This document shows, piece after piece, positions 56,754 to 64,000 of a DNA stretch of 64,000 bases. The translations under genes were made by a program, and so were the position numbers. The notes beneath the pieces were generated by a model. It had not been told where the DNA came from, searched no databases, and worked only from the letters and a program-made list of their open reading frames with translations. Origin of the DNA: Silicimonas sp. (GTDB lineage: Bacteria; Pseudomonadota; Alphaproteobacteria; Rhodobacterales; Rhodobacteraceae); NCBI GenBank assembly GCA_022824525.1, contig JAJDZT010000119.1:1-64000 (forward strand). Reading direction: 5' to 3'. Within the stretch, counting starts at the first letter, position 1, and each line of letters begins with the position of its first letter.

Positions 56754-57341
56754 TTACTCCGCCATGATTTCTTCTTCCGGGGGCAAGAGGCTTTTCACCT
56801 CGCCACCCAGCATTTCGATCAGTGCGCGCAAGATCAGCTCGATATTGACGATCAGAAGCAGACACACGCCGACAAAAAGTGAACTCATCATCCACCAGCG
56901 CGGCACTCGGAACCACTCCGAGAAGTCAATGGACACAGGCAGGTAGAGCGACGCGGTCGCGAACTTGGCGTTGAAGCCGGTCAGTTCTTTGAGGCCAATA
57001 GGGAGCGCAACCGCCAGAACGGCCGCCGAAATGACGAGCAGGATCAGTGCCAAGGCACGGCCAAGCTTGTGTGGAAGTGCCTCGATCAACATGTCGATCG
57101 CAACGAAGCCGCCACGGCGAAACGCCATTGGTGCCATCAGGCCTGTCATCCAGAGCATCATGAAGCGCGCTGCTTCATCAGGCCAGGGAAGCGCATTGTT
57201 CAGGATGTAGCGAAAGAAGACCTGCGTCAGTATGGCCAAAACCATGAGACCGATGGCTACGATCGATATCCACCGTCCGATGGGCAATACGATGTCGTTC
57301 CACGTCTGGAACGGCCAAAGCAGACCACGCAACAGCGCCAT
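56754..57341 (-). CDS. dctQ: TRAP transporter small permease
   Basis: 195 residues with four membrane segments; FRYILNNALPWPDEAARFMM and MAPMAFRRGGFVAIDML are diagnostic of DctQ. Pairs with DctM. 6 bp from dctM and first gene of the dctQMP operon; its upstream region has GCAAT repeats. Confidence 0.92.
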   Translation of the reverse strand: MALLRGLLWPFQTWNDIVLPIGRWISIVAIGLMVLAILTQVFFRYILNNALPWPDEAARFMMLWMTGLMAPMAFRRGGFVAIDMLIEALPHKLGRALALILLVISAAVLAVALPIGLKELTGFNAKFATASLYLPVSIDFSEWFRVPRWWMMSSLFVGVCLLLIVNIELILRALIEMLGGEVKSLLPPEEEIMAE

Positions 57342-57420
57342 TAGGCGTCCTCCCTGGTCCGGTCGTTGCTTGCCGGACTCGATTTTTGCACTGTCAGCGT
57401 TTCACGCGGCTCTGTAAAGA

Positions 57421-57446
57421 GCAATGTGTAGCAATCGTGTAGCAAT
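57421..57446. promoter_or_regulatory. Helically phased GCAAT repeats upstream of dctQ
   Basis: GCAAT occurs three times at 10- and 11-bp spacing (57421, 57431, 57442); the last two are part of TGTAGCAAT repeated at 11 bp. The spacing keeps all copies on one DNA face, as for a cooperative regulator. Lies 80-105 bp upstream of dctQ in the 155-bp gap after the quinone oxidoreductase gene. Confidence 0.5.
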
Positions 57447-57496
57447 TTTCGAGAGAGACTGCTTGCGCGCTATATTATGTGAATTTTTACAATGGC

Positions 57497-58486
57497 TTAT
57501 GGGGTCAGGAGGATTTTGCCGTGATGTGTAGCAGATTCCATCAACTCATGGGCCTTTTGTGCGTCGGCAAGGGGAAGAGTTGTGTGCGTGACGGGTCGCA
57601 GTTTTCCGGACTGGAAGAGTGGCCATGCCTTTTCCGTAAGTTCAGCTGCAATTGCAGACTTGAAGGCATCCGGGCGTGAGCGGAGTGTCGAGCCGGTGTA
57701 CTGCAGTCGTTTCAGCATCACGGGCATCAGATTTATCTCGACTTTCGATCCCGCGTTGAAGGCCAGTTGAATGATGCGGGCGTCGTGGCGCGCGGCCTTG
57801 ATGTTCTTTGCGATGTAGTCGCCACCGATAATGTCGAGAATAATGTCCGCACCGCCAGCCGCACGAACCACCTCGACAAAGTCCTCGTCCTTGAAGTTGA
57901 TTGCGCGATCGGCTCCAAGATCGGTAACGAAGTGAGCGGCGGCATCATCCGCCACGGTGGTGAAGATGTTCAAGCCATGGGCGCGGCCAAGCTGAATGGC
58001 TGTCGAGCCGATTCCGCCCGCCCCGCCGTGGATCAGGAAGTTTGCGCCGTCCGGAATTCCCGCATTGTGAAACACGTTCGACCAGACGGTGAAGTAGGCT
58101 TCCGGTAGCCCTGCCGCGTCTGTTTCGTCCACTCCGTCAGGCACCGGCAGGCAGTGTGTGGCATCGACTGAAACATATTCGGCGTAACCTCCACCATTGG
58201 TCAGGGCAGTCACGCGATCGCCCGCCTTCCATGATGTAACGTCAGAGCCGGTGCCGACGACTTCGCCCGACACTTCAAGGCCGAGAAGCGGTGAGGCCCC
58301 TTCCGGTGGCGGGTAATGGCCGCGTCTCTGCACGAGGTCAGGGCCGTTCACGCCTGCTGCGGTTACTTTGATAAGCACTTCGTGGTTGCGGGGGGCTGGA
58401 ACCTCCACCTCGGTCAGTTCCAGAACGTCGGGCGCACCCGGTTCGCGCATGTCGACGGCGCGCATCGTTTTAGGCAGATCAGTCAT
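57497..58486 (-). CDS. NAD(P)H-quinone oxidoreductase, zinc-independent MDR (PIG3-like)
   Basis: 329 residues. MRAVDMREPGAPDVLELTEV start, GVNGPDLVQRRGHYPPPEGAS, and cofactor motif IHGGAGGIGSTAIQLGRA are typical of the PIG3/QOR subfamily, which lacks catalytic zinc. Reduces quinones or enones. 12 bp after the SucD-like gene, so probably co-transcribed with the CoA ligase. Confidence 0.9.
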   Translation of the reverse strand: MTDLPKTMRAVDMREPGAPDVLELTEVEVPAPRNHEVLIKVTAAGVNGPDLVQRRGHYPPPEGASPLLGLEVSGEVVGTGSDVTSWKAGDRVTALTNGGGYAEYVSVDATHCLPVPDGVDETDAAGLPEAYFTVWSNVFHNAGIPDGANFLIHGGAGGIGSTAIQLGRAHGLNIFTTVADDAAAHFVTDLGADRAINFKDEDFVEVVRAAGGADIILDIIGGDYIAKNIKAARHDARIIQLAFNAGSKVEINLMPVMLKRLQYTGSTLRSRPDAFKSAIAAELTEKAWPLFQSGKLRPVTHTTLPLADAQKAHELMESATHHGKILLTP

Positions 58487-58498
58487 ACCTTGGTCTTG

Positions 58499-59377
58499 TC
58501 ACGCGCGACCGGTGGCAGCAAGGACCTCGGTTACGACATCGGGCGGTGTGTCGGCAATTCTGGAGCCTGCAGACCTGAGACGTGCGATCTTGTCGGCGGC
58601 GGACAGACCGCCGACCGCAGACAGTGTTCCGGCATGCCCCATGCGACGACCCTCCGGCGCGTGGCGCCCCACGACGAGCGACACAACCGGTTTGCCATAG
58701 CTCTCCGACGCGAGATAATCGGCGGCTTCTTCTTCTTCGCGGCCTCCGATTTCGCCAATGAGGACGACGGCTTCGGTGTCGTCGTCTTCCCGGAACAACT
58801 TCAGGCAATCCGCGAAGCCGATACCGTGTAGCGCATCGCCACCAATTCCAACGGTGGTTGACTGGCCCAAGCCTGCGGCCGAGCAATTCGCAAGTATTTC
58901 CGAGGTGAGCGAGGCCGAGCGTGAGACGATTCCGACACCGCCGGCTTTGGCCTCTTTCGTCGGCATGACGCCGATCTTGCATTGTTCGGGGGTCAGAATG
59001 CCTTGGCTGTTGGGGCCGATCAGGACAGTCTTTGACCCATTGAGCGCGCGTTTCACGCGGGCCATGTCGTGTTGCGGTACGCGTTCGGTAACGCAGACAA
59101 CGACGTCGAGCTCCGCCTCGATTGCTTCAATCATGGCGTCTGCGGCGTTCGGGGCCGGTACAATAACAAGGCTGGCATTTGCGCCGGTCTCCGACTTGGC
59201 GGAGGCAACGTCGTGGAACATGGGTAATCCAAGATGGCTGGTGCCGCCGCGTCCTGGACGAACGCCACCCACATAGTTGGTGCCGTATCGCATGCCCTGA
59301 TCGGCATAGAAGGTTCCCGCGCGACCGGTCATGCCCTGAACGATCACCTTTGTGTCTTTGTTGACGAGGATGGACAT
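58499..59377 (-). CDS. SucD-like alpha subunit of an ADP-forming acyl-CoA ligase, diverged
   Basis: 292 residues, the length of succinyl-CoA synthetase alpha. The phosphorylated histidine is His248 in RRMGHAGTLS, and CoA-binding TGRAGTFYADQGM and VVCVTERVP are present. Several loops differ from true SucD: GPNSQG instead of GPNCPG, SRSASLTSE instead of SRSGTLTYE, and GGDALHG instead of GGDP-type. The acid substrate is therefore probably not succinate. The ATG overlaps the beta-subunit TGA by one base. Context (oxalyl-CoA decarboxylase, formyl-CoA transferase, TRAP transporter) makes oxalate or a related acid possible; malate is an alternative. Confidence 0.82.
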   Translation of the reverse strand: MSILVNKDTKVIVQGMTGRAGTFYADQGMRYGTNYVGGVRPGRGGTSHLGLPMFHDVASAKSETGANASLVIVPAPNAADAMIEAIEAELDVVVCVTERVPQHDMARVKRALNGSKTVLIGPNSQGILTPEQCKIGVMPTKEAKAGGVGIVSRSASLTSEILANCSAAGLGQSTTVGIGGDALHGIGFADCLKLFREDDDTEAVVLIGEIGGREEEEAADYLASESYGKPVVSLVVGRHAPEGRRMGHAGTLSAVGGLSAADKIARLRSAGSRIADTPPDVVTEVLAATGRA

Positions 59378-60522
59378 CAGGCTCCTCCCGCGATGCTGAC
59401 AGCGCGCGAAACGGCGGTCTTCATGTCTGGTATCTGTTCAACAGGCACTTTGCGATCCTTTAGGATCTGGTTGCCCCAATCCGCGTTTACGCCAGCAAGT
59501 CTGGAAACCACCGGTATCTTTCGGTCGCTACGCTGGTACGCAAAGGCAACGCCTTCTGCGACGGTGTCGCATACCGTCATGCCCCCACCGTGAACGTTGA
59601 GCAGTATCGCCTTTACGCGCGCGTCTTTCAGAAGAAGTTCAACGCCCTTGGCGATGTCGAAACTTGTGGCAGTCGTGCGGATGTCCATGAAGTTGGCGGG
59701 CCGACCGTTCGTGTCGATGATCATGTCGTTTGTGGCAAGGCCGAGTCCTGCACCGTTGACGATGACGCCAAGGTCGCCGTCCAGCTTCACAAAGTTGATG
59801 TTGCTTTCCTGTGCCTCTGCCTCCTCGGTGGACAGCCCCTGATCTTCCAGGATGCTCTCGAATTCGGGGTGCCGGAAAGCCGCTGATGGATCGAGCGCTA
59901 TCTTGGCGTCGATTGCCATCCAGCGCCCATCTTTCGTTTTGGCGAACGGGTTGATCTCGAGAAGCGTCATGTCGTTGTCGTTGAACGCCTTGAGCGCTGC
60001 TTCGACCTGCGAGATGGCGTCTGTTTCGGAAATCCCTGCCTTTGCGAGAACGTCGGAGATATTGGTCGAGCCATCAAGGGCGGCGGAGTTCACGACGCCC
60101 TCATCCATGCGCGCCCGCTGTTCGAATTCCACCCCGCCTTGCGAAGAGGCGATAAGAAGGGGAGCGCCTGTCGATGGATCGAGCGTGAGGGCAATGAAGT
60201 GTTGGCTTTCGAGGTCTTCGGCCGCTTCGACATAGACGGTGTTTACGGTTTCTCCTTCGCGCCCGGTTTGTTCGGTGACGAGTTTCGTACCAAGCAGCTT
60301 GGCGGTCTCGTCGAATACTGATGATGGCGTTGCCGCGAATTTGATGCCGCCTGCGAGGCCACGTCCGCCCGCTGCAATCTGTGCCTTCACAACGTATTTT
60401 CTGGCGTCGATCTTGCCGCAGGCTGCCTCTGCTTCCTCAGGTGTGGTTGCGCGCCGTCCGGCGGGAACGTTCAGTCCGTATTGCGCGAGAAGTTCTTTCG
60501 ATTTGTATTCGGCCAGCAGCAC
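59377..60522 (-). CDS. SucC-like beta subunit of an ADP-forming acyl-CoA ligase, diverged
   Basis: 381 residues, ATP-grasp plus ligase domain as in succinyl-CoA synthetase beta; AGGRGLAGGIKF (nucleotide), LLEINPFAKTKDG. The loop that is normally NFLDVGGGA reads NFMDIRTTA (277-285), and the NIFGGIVRCD loop reads NVHGGGMTVCD (309-319). In SCS these loops are near the acid and phosphohistidine, so specificity is expected to differ. GTG start with GAGGGAGG upstream. First gene of a sucCD-like, quinone oxidoreductase operon, divergent from the FadR-type regulator. Confidence 0.82.
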   Translation of the reverse strand: MLLAEYKSKELLAQYGLNVPAGRRATTPEEAEAACGKIDARKYVVKAQIAAGGRGLAGGIKFAATPSSVFDETAKLLGTKLVTEQTGREGETVNTVYVEAAEDLESQHFIALTLDPSTGAPLLIASSQGGVEFEQRARMDEGVVNSAALDGSTNISDVLAKAGISETDAISQVEAALKAFNDNDMTLLEINPFAKTKDGRWMAIDAKIALDPSAAFRHPEFESILEDQGLSTEEAEAQESNINFVKLDGDLGVIVNGAGLGLATNDMIIDTNGRPANFMDIRTTATSFDIAKGVELLLKDARVKAILLNVHGGGMTVCDTVAEGVAFAYQRSDRKIPVVSRLAGVNADWGNQILKDRKVPVEQIPDMKTAVSRAVSIAGGA

Positions 60523-60552
60523 GGCAGCCTCCCTCAGGATGTATCTGGTTCT

Positions 60553-60562
60553 TGGTATACCA
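60553..60562. promoter_or_regulatory. Palindromic operator TGGTATACCA near the CoA-ligase promoter
   Basis: A perfect 10-bp palindrome 31 bp upstream of the SucC-like start. It matches the TGGT-N-ACCA pattern bound by FadR/GntR (FCD) regulators and recurs, nearly identical, at 60739-60748 next to the FadR-type gene; both copies are followed by GAG. Confidence 0.62.
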
Positions 60563-60738
60563 GAGTAAAAATTAGGTCAATATGGATCATCTGTTCGCTC
60601 TGGCCGCTGCCGCGAAGACTGCGAGATGGAGTTTGGGTTGAGCCAGTTTTCTCAATAGAATCGCGGTTTTTTGGTACGTGGAATTTCTGCGCGGCAAAAT
60701 TTTCGACAAAGCATTTGCCGCGACTTGTGTATTGTGTA

Positions 60739-60748
60739 TGGTACACCA
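60739..60748. promoter_or_regulatory. Second operator TGGTACACCA near the FadR-type regulator gene
   Basis: Differs from the first site by one base and shares its GAG flank. It lies 48 bp upstream of the regulator start, consistent with autoregulation and coordinated control of both divergent transcripts. Confidence 0.6.
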
Positions 60749-60795
60749 GAGAGACAGAGTCGTTACTTTTTTGCGAAAGGCAGCTGCCAAACGCT

Positions 60796-61500
60796 ATGAA
60801 GCTCAGCCCGATCAACACCAACTTCACGTTGAAAGACCACGTCTATGAGAAGCTCAAAGACGCGATCACGGGCATGGATATCTACGATGAAAATGCTGAG
60901 CTTCGGCTGGATGAGCGGTCTTTGGCAGAGCAGCTTGGGATCTCGCGAACACCTCTCCGCGAAGCCATCGCGCGCCTTGAGCGGGATGGGCTGGTAGAGG
61001 TCGTTGCGCGGAAGGGCGTTTACCTTCAGCGCAAGAGCATGGACGAGATCCTCGAGATGATCGTGGCTTGGGCCGCATTGGAAAGCATGGCGGCGCGGCT
61101 TGCTGCGCAACGCGCGAGCGATAGCGAGATCGCGCGGCTCCGCCAGATTGCTTCGAAATACAACGATGGTGCCTTGGACAACCGGATATCCGAATATTCT
61201 GACGACAATATTCGGTTTCATCAGCACATCCTCGAGATCTCCCAATGCGCGCTCTTGAAGGACATGGCCGATGGTCTGTTCCTTCACATGCAGGCGGTGC
61301 GCCTGCGGGCGATGAATGAAGCCGACAGGGTTCAGCGCTCGGTCGTGGATCATTCGGAAATCATCGAGGCGCTTGAAGCGCGGGATGCGGATTTGGCTGA
61401 GCGCCTTGTGCGCGAGCATACACTTCGGTTGCACGAGCATGTGCGGCGAACATGGAGGCAACTGGAGCGGGACCGCGCGGCGGCCGTTGCGAATGGCTAG
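60796..61500 (+). CDS. GntR-family regulator of the FadR/FCD type
   Basis: 234 residues. N-terminal winged helix ([39 protein letters not shown]) and a C-terminal FCD effector domain with metal-binding residues ([41 protein letters not shown]). FCD regulators bind organic acids. Immediately upstream of oxalyl-CoA decarboxylase (29 bp gap), so it probably controls the oxalate genes and the divergent ligase. No strong ribosome site at the ATG. Confidence 0.9.
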   Translation: MKLSPINTNFTLKDHVYEKLKDAITGMDIYDENAELRLDERSLAEQLGISRTPLREAIARLERDGLVEVVARKGVYLQRKSMDEILEMIVAWAALESMAARLAAQRASDSEIARLRQIASKYNDGALDNRISEYSDDNIRFHQHILEISQCALLKDMADGLFLHMQAVRLRAMNEADRVQRSVVDHSEIIEALEARDADLAERLVREHTLRLHEHVRRTWRQLERDRAAAVANG

Positions 61501-61529
61501 GCGCTGACGGTGCCTGCTGGGAGGGAATG

Positions 61530-63302
61530 ATGGGAATTGCCGAAACACAAGCTGACCTTATGGCGAGGGCCGAGTCCGCGCCGGAAACGCTCACCGATGG
61601 GTTTCATCTGCTGATCGACGCTTTGAAGCTTAACGGCGTCGAGACGATCTATAACGTTCCGGGCATTCCGATTACGGACCTCGGTCGCTATGCGCAGGCG
61701 CAGGGGCTGAGGGTGATTTCGTTCCGGCATGAGCAGCACGCAGGGTATGCGGCCGCTGCCGCCGGGTTCCTGACGAAGAAGCCGGGCGTTTGCATGACGG
61801 TTTCGGCGCCGGGGTTCCTTAACGGGCTGACTGCCTTGGCGCATGCCACAACGAATTGCTGGCCGATGATCCTGATTTCCGGTTCCTCAGAGCGGGAAGT
61901 CGTGGACCTGCAGCGTGGCGACTACGAAGAGATGGACCAACTGGCAATTGCGCGTCCACATGCGAAGGCCGCGTATCGAATCCTGCATGCAGAGGATATC
62001 GGGCTGGGTGTGGCGCGTGCCGTTCGCGCTGCGCTGACGGGCCGTCCGGGAGGCGTGTATCTTGATGTGCCCGGCGCCTTGCTTGGGCAGGTCATGGATG
62101 CGGTGGAAGGTCAGAAATCACTGATTGAAGTCGTTGATCCGAACCCGAAGAGCGTACCGGCTCCGGAAGCGATTTCGCGGGCGGTCGATGTGCTGAAGTC
62201 CGCAGAGAAGCCGCTGATCATCATTGGCAAGGGTGCAGCTTACGCCCAATGCGATGACACCGTCCGGGAATTGGTTGAAACGTTGGGTTTCCCGTATCTG
62301 CCGATGTCGATGGCGAAAGGTCTGTTGCCGGATACGCACCCGCAATGTGCTTCCGCGGCGCGATCGCTGGTTCTGAAGGAAAGCGATTGCGTCTTCCTTA
62401 TCGGTGCGCGCCTGAACTGGCTTCTTAGCCACGGTGAGGGCAAGGCCTGGGGTGAGAAGGGAACCAAGAAATTCGTCCAAATCGACATCGAGCCGACTGA
62501 GATGGACTCGAACCAGAAGATTTCCGCGCCGCTTATCGGCGACATCGAAAGCTGCGCTGGTGCACTATTGGAGGCCATCGGGTCGGATTGGCAAAAACCG
62601 TCTGAGGAATGGACCGGGGCTGTCTCCGCCAAGGTGAAGGCGAATGTAGAGCGCATGGCGCCAAAGCTGCGCAACAACAATTCGCCGATGGACTATCAGG
62701 GCTCGCTTGGTGTTCTGAAAGAGCTTATCGCCGAGAACCCGGACGTTGTGCTCGTGAACGAGGGTGCAAATGCACTGGATCAGGCGCGGTCGATCATCGA
62801 CATCCACAAGCCTCGGAAGCGGCTGGATGTGGGCACTTGGGGCATCATGGGGATCGGCATGGGCTCCGCGGTCGCGGCGGCCATTGAGACGGGCAATCAG
62901 GTGTTGGCCGTCGAAGGTGACAGCGCTTTCGGATTCTGCGGCATGGAGATCGAAACGGTCTGCCGGTACAACCTGCCGGTTTGCATCGTGATCATGAACA
63001 ACAATGGCATCTATCGAGGCGATGGCGAGAACTGGGGTGGCGGTGACGACCCGTCCACCACTGTCTTTGTGAAAGATGCACGCTATGATCTCATGATGCA
63101 GGCGTTTGGAGGGGTCGGCGTGCATGTCGATAATCCAGACGCGTTGCGCGCGGCGGTGAAGGATGCTTTTGCCAGTGGGAAGCCAACGCTCATCAACGCC
63201 GTGATCGCCGAAGATGCCGGGCGCGAAAGCGGCAATATCGGTAATCTGAACCCAAGTTCCGTGGTCGCGCAGGCGCGCTATCCACAAGCGAAAAAAGTAT
63301 AG
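61530..63302 (+). CDS. oxc: Oxalyl-CoA decarboxylase
   Basis: 590 residues, ThDP enzyme close in sequence to oxalyl-CoA decarboxylase of Oxalobacter: [51 protein letters not shown] (active-site Tyr-Glu), ThDP motif [20 protein letters not shown] with [10 protein letters not shown]. Converts oxalyl-CoA to formyl-CoA and CO2. An ATG 3 bp upstream is equally possible; GGGAGG is 5 bp before the chosen one. 13 bp before the formyl-CoA transferase gene, completing the oxalate-degradation pair. Confidence 0.95.
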   Translation: MGIAETQADLMARAESAPETLTDGFHLLIDALKLNGVETIYNVPGIPITDLGRYAQAQGLRVISFRHEQHAGYAAAAAGFLTKKPGVCMTVSAPGFLNGLTALAHATTNCWPMILISGSSEREVVDLQRGDYEEMDQLAIARPHAKAAYRILHAEDIGLGVARAVRAALTGRPGGVYLDVPGALLGQVMDAVEGQKSLIEVVDPNPKSVPAPEAISRAVDVLKSAEKPLIIIGKGAAYAQCDDTVRELVETLGFPYLPMSMAKGLLPDTHPQCASAARSLVLKESDCVFLIGARLNWLLSHGEGKAWGEKGTKKFVQIDIEPTEMDSNQKISAPLIGDIESCAGALLEAIGSDWQKPSEEWTGAVSAKVKANVERMAPKLRNNNSPMDYQGSLGVLKELIAENPDVVLVNEGANALDQARSIIDIHKPRKRLDVGTWGIMGIGMGSAVAAAIETGNQVLAVEGDSAFGFCGMEIETVCRYNLPVCIVIMNNNGIYRGDGENWGGGDDPSTTVFVKDARYDLMMQAFGGVGVHVDNPDALRAAVKDAFASGKPTLINAVIAEDAGRESGNIGNLNPSSVVAQARYPQAKKV

Positions 63303-63315
63303 AGGACAGCGGCTT

Positions 63316-64000
63316 ATGAAAGCTCTCGAAGGCGTTAAAGTTCTGGATTTCACCCATGTTCAGTCGGGGCCGACCTGCACTCAGTTGCTGGCATGGTTCG
63401 GCGCGGATGTGATCAAGGTCGAGCGTCCCGGTGTGGGGGACGCGACGCGCAAACAGCTCGTGGATGTGCCGGGGGCCGATAGCCTCTATTTCACGATGCT
63501 CAACCACAACAAGCGCTCGATCGAGCTGAACTCGAAGAACGAGACCGGCAAGCAGGTGCTGACTCGGCTGATCGAGGAATGCGACGTGATGGTCGAGAAC
63601 TTCGCGCCCGGCGCGCTTGACCGGATGGGCTTCACCTGGGAACGCATCCAGGAGATCAACCCGCGCATGATCCTCGCCTCGATCAAGGGTTTTGGCCCCG
63701 GCAAATACGAGGACTGCAAAGTCTACGAGAATGTCGCGCAATGTGCTGGTGGCGCTGCGTCGACGACCGGGTTCCGGGATGGGCCACCACTGGTGACTGG
63801 CGCGCAGATCGGCGACTCGGGCACCGGGCTTCATCTATGTCTCGGCATCGTGACCGCGCTTTATCACCGCGAGAAATCCGGGCGCGGACAGAAGGTCTCC
63901 GCCGCAATGCAGGATGGCGTTCTGAACCTGACCCGTGTGAAGCTTCGCGACCAGCAGCGTCTCGCTGCCGGTCCGCTCAAGGAATACAGCCAGTTCGGCG
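63316..64000 (+). CDS. frc: Formyl-CoA:oxalate CoA-transferase (partial, runs off the window)
   Basis: The first 228 codons are visible: [44 protein letters not shown], and [12 protein letters not shown] containing the catalytic aspartate of class III CoA-transferases. It transfers CoA from formyl-CoA (or succinyl-CoA) to oxalate. ATG 13 bp after oxc; the frame is open to base 64000, so the end lies beyond the window. Confidence 0.93.
   Translation, partial: MKALEGVKVLDFTHVQSGPTCTQLLAWFGADVIKVERPGVGDATRKQLVDVPGADSLYFTMLNHNKRSIELNSKNETGKQVLTRLIEECDVMVENFAPGALDRMGFTWERIQEINPRMILASIKGFGPGKYEDCKVYENVAQCAGGAASTTGFRDGPPLVTGAQIGDSGTGLHLCLGIVTALYHREKSGRGQKVSAAMQDGVLNLTRVKLRDQQRLAAGPLKEYSQFG

Overview
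The window looks like a chromosomal segment of a marine-type alphaproteobacterium, most likely Rhodobacteraceae (Roseobacter group). The evidence is gene content and style: moderately high GC, many ATGA/GTGA gene overlaps, DUF1127/DUF1467/DUF1993 proteins, a TRAP transporter, and aerobic hemF. There is no phage, transposase, integrase or CRISPR array. All assignments come from reading the protein and DNA sequence by eye; no database search was run.

Layout. 1-1.46 kb: a truncated N-formylglutamate amidohydrolase facing an RpiR-type regulator that carries an in-frame amber stop, so this pair appears to be decaying. 1.5-13.3 kb: a redox and haem signalling island. On the minus strand it runs DUF1127 micro-protein, 38-aa micro-ORF, cysteine synthase-glutaredoxin fusion, terminator, OsmC-like protein, three tiny ORFs, two FAD oxidoreductases, group-I truncated haemoglobin, PAS-nucleotide cyclase, and PAS histidine kinase. 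Divergent from it are a hybrid histidine kinase closely related to the first kinase and an OmpR-type regulator. I regard this as the best candidate for an undescribed system. 13.4-16.3 kb: an overlapping three-gene sugar-acid catabolic operon (enolase-superfamily dehydratase, Zn-type dehydrogenase, KduD-like SDR), then tRNA-Gly(GCC).

16.7-34.3 kb: mainly housekeeping and central metabolism: pyruvate carboxylase, an alpha-hydroxyacid oxidase, an acyl-CoA dehydrogenase, UvrD helicase, carB, a GT87-type membrane glycosyltransferase and aspS. 34.3-38 kb: a GNAT enzyme and what looks like a type II restriction-modification pair (BglII/BstYI-like nuclease and MT-A70 methylase) split by an L,D-transpeptidase, then a receiver-domain protein. 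38-50.5 kb: methylmalonyl-CoA epimerase, small membrane proteins, nitroreductase, an HDAC-family hydrolase overlapping a CDGSH Fe-S protein, folD, ogt, ileS, a VIT1-like transporter and hemF.

50.6-54.1 kb: a di-haem peroxidase whose 5' end overlaps a divergent SEL1 protein, and a phytanoyl-CoA-dioxygenase/AraC divergent pair. 54.1-64 kb: an oxalate-type utilisation locus. The minus strand carries a TRAP transporter (dctQMP), a quinone oxidoreductase and a diverged SucCD-like CoA ligase; the plus strand carries a FadR-type regulator, oxalyl-CoA decarboxylase and formyl-CoA transferase (cut by the window end). Two TGGTAYACCA operators lie between the divergent halves. The likely logic is uptake of a small dicarboxylate, CoA activation or transfer, and decarboxylation of oxalyl-CoA, under the FadR-like regulator.
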